The notes below the pieces were generated by a model. The model saw nothing but the letters and a program-made list of their open reading frames with translations. It searched no databases and had not been told where the DNA came from. A stretch of 12,077 nucleotides of DNA. Origin: Fibrobacterota bacterium. Its GTDB lineage: Bacteria; Fibrobacterota; Chitinivibrionia; Chitinivibrionales; JANQEN01. Both the position numbers and the translations under genes were made by a program. Where the stretch lies: contig JAUXBV010000039.1 of NCBI GenBank assembly GCA_030619215.1, positions 1 through 12,077 on the forward strand, read 5' to 3'. This document shows, piece by piece, positions 6,882-12,077 of the stretch; positions within the stretch are counted from its first letter, which is position 1, and each line of letters opens with the position of its first letter.

Positions 6882-8360
6882 CTAAAACAAGTTGACGCCG
6901 GGGTGCATGATGTTATTCGGGTCCACATAGCCCTTGATGCTTCTGAGGAGATTCTCATACGGGCCGGTCAGGGATAAAAACTTTTGATCCTGCCTGAACC
7001 GGAACATGATCGCTCCATATTTTTCCAGTAAAGTGTAATACAGTTCTGAATATGTTTTCTGCAGTTGAAGAACGTATTCCATATCTTCCTGAAGGGAAGT
7101 ATCGATAAGAATGACAAATGCGAAGAAAAATTCCCTGGCATGGTTGTACGGTAAAACCCTGAAGAAGTAGGGTGGTTTGGCCTCCCTTTTCGCAATTTCC
7201 CACAGCTCCCTTTCCAGCTCAATCATTTGTGAAGGCTCGGCATTTGCCAGGTAGCCCGATACCCAGTGAAACGCCCTCATTGCCGACTCTTCACCCGGTT
7301 TAGGGTGAATTCCTTTGACAAAATAGGAGTCAAGATAGGCATAGCTTCCCGGATATATCTCTTTCATCTCGTCATTGGATATGAAATCGCCGCCGAGCTC
7401 CATTGCCAGCCTGATGCATCTGCCTTCCTGCGCCTTGACCACCTCTTTATACCCGCTGAGCCTTGCACTGGCAATGCCAAACGGCATCCCGGCCGGGGGC
7501 GTAACCTGATCTTCTTTAAGCATATTTTCCGGCATGCCTTTGGTTTTGGACAGCATCAATTCATGAAGCAGGTTCCAGTTCCATGTCCAGAAGGTAACGC
7601 TGTCAGCAAGGTTTCGCCTTACAATCTTTCTCATATATCCAAGCGCAGGGGGAAAGGCGTCAAAGTTAGTAACCAGGAGTCTCTCTTCCTCACCTCTTTC
7701 GAATAATTTAATCCCCATTTTTGTGATAATTCCCATTGACCCGTAAGAGCAGGTAAACACACCTGTCAGGTCGGGGAACGGGCCGTATCGTGAGCGCCAG
7801 CCCCCGTTTTCAAAGCTGGCAGAGCCTGTTCGTATGATTTCGCCGGTTGGGGTGACAACTTCAAGGGACAATATGGGATCAGTATCCCACTTGGCAGACA
7901 GGTTTCCCGACGGGCGCATCAGGGCATTCGCTACCGAGCTGCCACCGCCTGTTGCCGTGGGCAGGTGATTTATAAAACCGTGTTTTCCCGCTTCAAGGCT
8001 CAGTTGATGGTGGGTGACGCCGGGCTCGATAACGGCGTAAGCAGCGTCAGTATTAATCTCTATTTTGTTCATGAGGCGCAGATCAACCACCACCTCTTCC
8101 TTATGCGGCAACGTTAATCCGCCGATATTTGAGCCACGGGACATTGGAACTACCGGGATTTTATATTTGTTTGCAGTCACCAGTATCTCCTTAACCTCCT
8201 CCGCTGTTTCCGGTAAAACAACTAAAGGAGGGAAGGGCGCTTCCCGGGGAAAGGAGGTCAGATCCATGGCATAGCTTGCCAGGACTGTCTCATCACGGCT
8301 TATCCTGTCTTCGGGAATAATGGAAGTCAGTTCATTGTATAGAGAGTCAATGTCACTCAT
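6882..8360 (-). CDS. FAD-dependent oxidoreductase of the VAO/PCMH superfamily
   Basis: This is a 492-residue cytoplasmic flavoprotein, first gene of the operon. The PCMH-type FAD-binding domain fills about residues 40-225. Its diphosphate loop is PMSRGSNIGGL (72-82), followed by VVDLRLMNKI and AVIEPGV; LPTATGGGSSVANAL (133-147) also contacts FAD in this fold. DPILSLEVVTPTGEIIRTGS and YGPFPDLTGVFTCSYGSMGIITKMG (192-216) resemble vanillyl-alcohol oxidase and 4-cresol dehydrogenase more than glycolate or lactate dehydrogenases. The C-terminal half lacks the HxGDGNxH metal/acid-binding motif of GlcD/D-lactate enzymes. The end, GYVDPNNIMHPGVNLF, is the superfamily's usual close. GGAGG ten bases before the ATG supports the start. 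The downstream Fe-S and ETF genes suggest electrons leave through these carriers rather than to O2. The substrate is unknown; an aromatic or other alcohol or hydroxy acid is possible. Confidence 0.94.
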   Translation of the reverse strand: MSDIDSLYNELTSIIPEDRISRDETVLASYAMDLTSFPREAPFPPLVVLPETAEEVKEILVTANKYKIPVVPMSRGSNIGGLTLPHKEEVVVDLRLMNKIEINTDAAYAVIEPGVTHHQLSLEAGKHGFINHLPTATGGGSSVANALMRPSGNLSAKWDTDPILSLEVVTPTGEIIRTGSASFENGGWRSRYGPFPDLTGVFTCSYGSMGIITKMGIKLFERGEEERLLVTNFDAFPPALGYMRKIVRRNLADSVTFWTWNWNLLHELMLSKTKGMPENMLKEDQVTPPAGMPFGIASARLSGYKEVVKAQEGRCIRLAMELGGDFISNDEMKEIYPGSYAYLDSYFVKGIHPKPGEESAMRAFHWVSGYLANAEPSQMIELERELWEIAKREAKPPYFFRVLPYNHAREFFFAFVILIDTSLQEDMEYVLQLQKTYSELYYTLLEKYGAIMFRFRQDQKFLSLTGPYENLLRSIKGYVDPNNIMHPGVNLF

Positions 8361-8454
8361 CTTTCGTTTACCTCCAAAAAATTATATCGTAAAATAATAT
8401 TTTGTCAACGAGTGGTCCCCCGATCAAGTCGGAAAATATATTACAGAGTTTTAA

Positions 8455-8502
8455 AACTTAAATTCATTATTACTTAATAGTTTAGAAATATAACTTAAAT
8501 TC
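8455..8502. repeat. 11-base direct repeat pair AACTTAAATTC
   Basis: AACTTAAATTC occurs at 8455-8465 and again at 8492-8502, 37 bases apart, with similar CATTA or TTTCATTA continuations. A shorter AACTTAA recurs at 8702-8708 next to the ribosome site. Spaced direct repeats in a divergent promoter region can be binding sites for an activator, but in AT-rich DNA chance repetition is a real alternative. Confidence 0.35.
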
Positions 8503-8624
8503 TTTCATTACACAAAAGTTGAACATTTGAGAAAACAGGTAATTCAAAGGAAATTTTTAGCTAAAAATTAAGAAGTCTAAATTGTTTATAACATTAAAAG
8601 GTATATTTTTCGACATTTGTTAAA

Positions 8625-8638
8625 ACCATGACTATGGT
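8625..8638. promoter_or_regulatory. ACCAT-GACT-ATGGT dyad, candidate operator
   Basis: A 5-bp inverted repeat with a 4-base spacer lies about 80 bases before the reductive-dehalogenase-like gene. It is a candidate regulator site or small hairpin. It does not match the CprK dehalobox or Fnr consensus, and no regulator gene is present in the window. Confidence 0.25.
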
Positions 8639-8717
8639 CAAAATTAAATTATTTTTAAGGGCCAAAGCAGATTTGAATTTTATTTTCAACTAAGAATTAA
8701 TAACTTAAGGATAAAAA

Positions 8718-10085
8718 GTGTATATAAACGAATTGAGTCTTCTTTCTAAAACTTTATTAGTTATTGGGATATTAAATTTTCTTTTACTTTTATTTTCCTC
8801 AATTATCTCATACCGGGAAAATGAAAGACGTGCTGCTGTCAGGTTATTGCTTCTATCTGTAATTCTACCACTTCCTTTTTTAATAATTGCATCGGTATCT
8901 TTTATATATCAATCACTCTTATCACTAATTCTTTTATTATTGACTGTTATAGTAATCCTTCTTTTAATTATTCCAATGGGTAAGAAACACATCACCGAAG
9001 ATGATACCCCGAAAAGTCGAATTGACGAACGCGATGTAATGTTTTCAAGAAATCTGCTTGAGCCTGGCTCACAAAGGTTTGAGGAGTATTATCAAAGGCG
9101 TCCTGAGAAGAGAGAGCTCGATGATAGCATCAGAAAAGAGCCGGGATATTTATCGAAAGGCTCAAAATATTACGATCCATATCTTTTTTCAGCGACAGCG
9201 GCCGGATTTACAACAATCAGGCATTTACGGCAACATATTGACGGTGATCATGCCGATGAAAAAATCAAAACCGACCCGGAGAAAATCACCTGTTTTATCA
9301 AATCCTGGGCAAAGAAAATGGGCGCGGTTTCCGTTGGTGTTACAGAACTGAAGGATTATCATTTATACGCCACGAACGGGCGCGGTGACGATTATGGAAA
9401 ACCGGTTACCTGTGACCACAAGTATGCCATTGCATTGACAGTAGAGATGGGATTTGAAATGATGCAGCCTGCGCCACTGGCTTCAGCCGCAATGGAAACG
9501 GCTCAGAAGTACCTTGTTTGCGGTTTTATTGCTTTCGAGATTGCCGAGTTCATTCGTAACCTCGGTTATCCTGCGCGTGCTCACATTGACGGCCGGTATT
9601 ATATAGTCTGCCCCCTGGTTGCACGGGATGCAGGGCTTGGAGAAATCGGGCGGATGGGGCTTCTCATGACCCCAAAGCTTGGCCCGAGAGTAAGAATTGC
9701 GGTGGTATCTACAGACCTGCCGCTTATTACTGATAAACGTACCTTTGATTATTCTGTGATCGATTTTTGCACCCAATGTAAAAAATGCGCGGATGTATGC
9801 CCTAGCAGAGCTATCCCGTTTGACGATAGAAAAGAGATCAATGGAGTGAAAAGATGGCAGATTAATCAGGAGAAATGTTTTACAATGTGGTGCAGGTTAG
9901 GAACGGACTGCAGCCGCTGTGCCAGTGTCTGCCCGTACTCGCATCCGGATAATTTTCTTCATAATCTTATCAGAAAAGGGATTCGCAATTCCTCTATTTT
10001 TCGTAAAGCAGCACTGCAATTGGATGACTTCTTTTATGGCAGAAAGCCCGCCCCTAAAGAGCTGCCCGAGTGGGTGAGGTTGTAA
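8718..10085 (+). CDS. rdhA: reductive-dehalogenase-family protein with N-terminal transmembrane helices
   Basis: This 455-residue protein belongs to the corrinoid/Fe-S reductive dehalogenase family. Residues 11-31, 43-63 and 66-86 are hydrophobic helices. The Arg-rich loop 32-42 and GKKH after helix 3 suggest that the N-terminus and the 2-3 turn face outward and the catalytic part (about 100-455) is cytoplasmic. There is no Tat signal. RdhA landmarks are ERDVMFSR (104-111), EFIRNLGYPA (277-286), AGLGEIGRMGLLMTP (305-319) and STDLPLITDK (331-340). One cluster motif is CTQCKKCADVCP (351-362); the other is Cys387, Cys398, Cys401, Cys405-Pro. AGLGExGR separates it from epoxyqueuosine reductase QueG. 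The start is GTG behind TTAAGG; an in-frame TAA at 8712-8714 excludes longer versions. No rdhB lies beside it, so the fused helices may replace that anchor. The halogenated substrate is unknown and dehalogenase activity is inferred. Confidence 0.87.
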   Translation: MYINELSLLSKTLLVIGILNFLLLLFSSIISYRENERRAAVRLLLLSVILPLPFLIIASVSFIYQSLLSLILLLLTVIVILLLIIPMGKKHITEDDTPKSRIDERDVMFSRNLLEPGSQRFEEYYQRRPEKRELDDSIRKEPGYLSKGSKYYDPYLFSATAAGFTTIRHLRQHIDGDHADEKIKTDPEKITCFIKSWAKKMGAVSVGVTELKDYHLYATNGRGDDYGKPVTCDHKYAIALTVEMGFEMMQPAPLASAAMETAQKYLVCGFIAFEIAEFIRNLGYPARAHIDGRYYIVCPLVARDAGLGEIGRMGLLMTPKLGPRVRIAVVSTDLPLITDKRTFDYSVIDFCTQCKKCADVCPSRAIPFDDRKEINGVKRWQINQEKCFTMWCRLGTDCSRCASVCPYSHPDNFLHNLIRKGIRNSSIFRKAALQLDDFFYGRKPAPKELPEWVRL

Positions 10086-10095
10086 ATGTTTACAA
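10080..10095. other. palindrome spanning two convergent stop codons
   Basis: TTGTAAA-TG-TTTACAA is a perfect 7-bp inverted repeat with a 2-base centre. Each arm contains the last Leu codon and TAA stop of one gene: the reductive-dehalogenase-like gene on plus and the SprT-like gene on minus. Only four bases separate the two genes. A hairpin would be weak and no T tract follows, so a classical bidirectional terminator is not shown. Confidence 0.4.
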
Positions 10096-10872
10096 TTTAG
10101 AATAACCCGGTTTTTTCCTTCTCAAGGAACGGATAATCTTATACATATTCTCCCTTTCCCACCTGTACCATTTGTCACGAAAAGGATACATGCGTTCCGC
10201 TTTCTTGAATTCCGGTCCGTGGATTACGTTCCTGCCGTTTTTTTTGTATCGCGGGTGTACTATATGCAGCATCTCGTGGAAGATCACTCCGGTAATGGCA
10301 AATTCCGGAAGTTTGGGGTGGTTATATGCGCCGGCTATTGTAATAAGGTTCTGCTTGCCGCCATGTTGATCGTTGAAATATGACTGGTAAGAGGTTTTTG
10401 ATGCGTATGATCCCCAGCGTATAAAACTTTGTATTTTGCCTTTAAAATAGCGTTGATTAGTGCTGTCAAAAAGCTCTTTGAGGTCGTATATAATACCTTT
10501 TGTATTATGTGTAAATGTATCCGGATTGATAACCCTCTTTTGCTTAAAGGCAACACCCTGCTCTTCCAGGTATTGCCAGACAGCTTTTTCAAGTTTTCTT
10601 TTCTGCAGGTAATATGCTTTTCTTTTTCTCGTCAGGCGGGGTTTTACAAGCGCTGCCCAGTCGAGAACTGCCTCCTTGATTTCCTCCGGCGCATCTTTTA
10701 ACAAATAGGGAAGTGTCGCTGTTTTGTGATTATCGGCGTTGATTGTCAGATGCCAGCTTTTACGAAGCCGTTTTTTAAACGTAATAGTCAGCTTTGGAAT
10801 ATTCCGGGCTCTGGAAATTTCTTCGAATGAGGACGGCTGGAAAAGGTTTAGCTCCTGCTGAACAGTTTTCAA
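10090..10872 (-). CDS. SprT-like zinc metalloprotease domain protein
   Basis: This is a 260-residue predicted zinc metallopeptidase of the SprT-like (gluzincin-type) group. The active-site motif is HEMLH (199-203, with Glu200 as general base). The third ligand is probably His218 in IHGPEFKKAERMYP, as in SprT/Spartan proteins where HGxxF follows HExxH. The N-terminal 100 residues are basic and helical (RKRKAYYLQKRKLEK region), which may help DNA or protein binding. No signal peptide or membrane segment is seen, so it is cytoplasmic. The substrate is unknown; relatives act on DNA-protein crosslinks or are uncharacterised. The start is TTG, overlapping the stop of the GH84 gene by four bases (TTGA), with no good ribosome site. 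Translation is probably coupled to that gene. No in-frame ATG is seen close upstream, but a longer start inside the GH84 gene cannot be excluded. Confidence 0.87.
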   Translation of the reverse strand: MKTVQQELNLFQPSSFEEISRARNIPKLTITFKKRLRKSWHLTINADNHKTATLPYLLKDAPEEIKEAVLDWAALVKPRLTRKRKAYYLQKRKLEKAVWQYLEEQGVAFKQKRVINPDTFTHNTKGIIYDLKELFDSTNQRYFKGKIQSFIRWGSYASKTSYQSYFNDQHGGKQNLITIAGAYNHPKLPEFAITGVIFHEMLHIVHPRYKKNGRNVIHGPEFKKAERMYPFRDKWYRWERENMYKIIRSLRRKKPGYSKL

Positions 10873-12032
10873 TGTTTTACCATTCGTTGGGCAATTATGG
10901 GTGGGTACCGTTTGTTAAGCCATGGTTTCAGGTCGGTTTTCTTCATGTTTAAATAGTTTATATCCTGCTGCAATCCCTGGATATAAGGGTACCACTCCTT
11001 CCTGAGAGGGCTCTGCCACTTTACAATAAGCTCATCAAAGAGGTTGCCGTATTTTTTAAGGGAGCTTCCGGAGAGATCATTTTTTGTGAAGGTTGTCCAG
11101 GGTGAGCAGAAGAATTTTTTCACCACGCGGAATGGTTGAGGGATGGTGTATTCATCAGCAACTTTGTCCCATCCCTTAACAGTTGCTTTTTTATTTTTAA
11201 GGAAATCTGCAAACAGGGAAATGATAAACCGGTCCGTATGGAAAAGGCCGGTCGGATTAATAAGCACGCCGCCGGTGGATTCCAGTATACTGCTTTCCCT
11301 GCCGGTATAAGGCCCGACAAAAAGCCGCAGCGGCGCATAATCATTGGCAAAGAAATTATCCCATATAACAACATTGCCCTTAAACAGTTTCAGTATGCTC
11401 CCGAGATTTTTATTGTTTAGCTTCTCTGAAACGACCTGCGGCCCTGTCCAGAGAATCGTTACGCTCTCCGGCATGGTTTTTACAAGATCTTTTATGTATT
11501 TACTGCCGGCAGCGTTGCCCCGCGCGAATTGATCGGTGTATATGGTGGGGCAGAACCAGAGGTTCGCATTTTTATTCTCTTTATGGATGTCAGTAAGTAA
11601 TTTTTCGAGTAGTAAGCCGTGAGCTTCTCCCAATGATGAAAAAGAGCGCTTGCAGGAAGCGGGCAGCTCTTCAGGTATATCATCCATTAGAAGGGCGACG
11701 GTATTTGCCTCCAGTTTCAGGAAGGAGGATATTTTTTTCAGGAGCAGCTTATAATCATCCTTCGAGAGGTAATTATAGGACAATCCCGGTGCAATTGAAA
11801 GAATAACATCTATACCGATACGCTTTCCGTAATTTATAAATTGCTTCATTATTTTCTGTCTTGAAGATGGATAGGGTTTTTGCCATAATATTCTATGAAA
11901 CGGGTCCTCCTTGGGAGCATAGATATACGTATTCATGGGTTGGAAACTCATGTGGGTGCAAATGGCCAGTCTCTGCAGCCAGGTCAATTCCCTGCCGTAG
12001 TAGCCTTCAATATACCCGAAATGTTTCTTCAT
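10869..12032 (-). CDS. GH84 beta-N-acetylglucosaminidase (O-GlcNAcase-like), cytoplasmic
   Basis: This 387-residue glycoside hydrolase of family 84 removes terminal beta-linked N-acetylglucosamine by substrate-assisted catalysis. The catalytic barrel starts at once with GYIEGYYGR (6-14). Conserved sites match human O-GlcNAcase: Lys41 in YAPKEDPFHR, the catalytic pair Asp117-Asp118 in LLMDDI, Tyr165 in PTIYTD, WTGPQVVS (195-202), WDNFFANDY (224-232, Asn226 and Asp231), RLFVGPYTGR and Asn259 in LINP. About residues 285-387 form a helical C-terminal part. It lacks the signal peptide and N-terminal domain of secreted bacterial members such as the Clostridium and Bacteroides enzymes, so it is predicted to be intracellular. 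The ATG follows a weak GGGG about seven bases upstream. It is the first gene of a pair with the SprT-like protease. Its substrate could be O-GlcNAc on protein or a GlcNAc-containing oligosaccharide. Confidence 0.94.
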   Translation of the reverse strand: MKKHFGYIEGYYGRELTWLQRLAICTHMSFQPMNTYIYAPKEDPFHRILWQKPYPSSRQKIMKQFINYGKRIGIDVILSIAPGLSYNYLSKDDYKLLLKKISSFLKLEANTVALLMDDIPEELPASCKRSFSSLGEAHGLLLEKLLTDIHKENKNANLWFCPTIYTDQFARGNAAGSKYIKDLVKTMPESVTILWTGPQVVSEKLNNKNLGSILKLFKGNVVIWDNFFANDYAPLRLFVGPYTGRESSILESTGGVLINPTGLFHTDRFIISLFADFLKNKKATVKGWDKVADEYTIPQPFRVVKKFFCSPWTTFTKNDLSGSSLKKYGNLFDELIVKWQSPLRKEWYPYIQGLQQDINYLNMKKTDLKPWLNKRYPPIIAQRMVKH

Positions 12033-12077
12033 GTAATACCCCGTTTTATTTAATAAGTGGTTGCGAGTTTTTTATTA

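Larger units (their letters stand above)
8361..8717. other. AT-rich divergent intergenic region
   Basis: These 357 bases separate the divergent FAD-oxidoreductase operon and the reductive-dehalogenase-like gene and probably hold both promoters. I could not place a convincing -35/-10 pair. What is visible: a weak hairpin CCGAT-CAA-GTCGG (8420-8432) close to the operon start; an 11-base direct repeat (8455-8465, 8492-8502); a dyad at 8625-8638; and a looser dyad TTGAA-N7-TTCAA (8673-8689) just upstream of the GTG start. No open frame of note and no RNA gene were seen. Confidence 0.5.

Noticed and set aside
7266..7706. 146-codon plus-strand open frame inside the FAD oxidoreductase gene
   Set aside because: It is antisense to a clearly conserved gene, has no recognisable domain and no ribosome site worth noting; it is a shadow frame.
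8601..8650. A sigma-70-like promoter for the RdhA-like gene
   Set aside because: TTGTTA at 8617-8622 has no acceptable -10 at 16-18 bases, and other hexamer pairs had spacers of 14 or fewer.
8461..8708. Possible CprK dehalobox (TTAAT-N4-ATTAA type) upstream of the RdhA-like gene
   Set aside because: TTAATAGTTTAGAA (8474-8487) and TTAATAACTTAA (8697-8708) match only one half-site or have wrong spacing, and in DNA this AT-rich such matches are expected by chance.
9768..9982. Epoxyqueuosine reductase (QueG) as the identity of the 8718-10085 gene
   Set aside because: QueG shares the double Fe-S motif, but this protein has the RdhA-type AGLGEIGRMGLLMTP and STDLPLITDK segments and a membrane anchor, none of which fits QueG.
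1..12077. CRISPR array, tRNA, rRNA, insertion sequence or integrase-related features
   Set aside because: I found no regularly spaced repeats, no cloverleaf-like or rRNA-like segments, no transposase-like coding sequence and no terminal inverted repeats of mobile-element type.

Overview
The window carries nine intact protein-coding genes and no RNA genes, insertion sequences or CRISPR arrays. By eye the base composition is moderate, roughly mid-40s % G+C, with AT-rich intergenic stretches. A lipoprotein-type signal points to a Gram-negative envelope. The redox genes (EtfAB, a CCG-type iron-sulfur protein, a reductive-dehalogenase-like protein) point to an anaerobe. A Fibrobacterota-, Spirochaetota- or deltaproteobacterial-type anaerobe would fit, but the window alone does not fix the taxon.

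Left part (1-3683). The first 273 bases hold no supported gene, only a weak open frame running off the left edge on the minus strand. Then come a class I PLP aminotransferase (minus) and, divergently, a long predicted lipoprotein (plus) with four cadherin/Ig-like modules followed by a leucine-rich-repeat domain. Their shared 203-bp upstream region contains TGTGA-N6-TCACA, the half-site pattern of a Crp-family operator.

Middle part (3712-8360, minus strand). Four genes run in one direction: a VAO/PCMH-type FAD-dependent oxidoreductase, a soluble two-cluster CCG-domain Fe-S protein, EtfA and EtfB. etfA and etfB overlap by one base. The order suggests an electron path from an organic substrate through the FAD enzyme to the Fe-S protein and ETF, in an unknown net direction. 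Between the first two genes is a 133-bp gap with a GC-rich hairpin.

Right-middle (8361-10085). A 357-bp AT-rich region separates this operon from a divergent gene for a reductive-dehalogenase-family protein. In place of the usual Tat signal it carries three predicted N-terminal membrane helices, and no rdhB anchor gene lies next to it. The positive-inside rule puts its catalytic domain in the cytoplasm, where it could meet the soluble ETF/Fe-S module. This pairing is the most interesting hypothesis in the window.

Right end (10090-12032, minus strand). A family GH84 beta-N-acetylglucosaminidase, similar to eukaryotic O-GlcNAcase and lacking a signal peptide, overlaps by four bases a SprT-like zinc metalloprotease gene that starts with TTG. 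The two are probably translationally coupled, which suggests a shared role in processing intracellular glycosylated proteins or sugars (inference).
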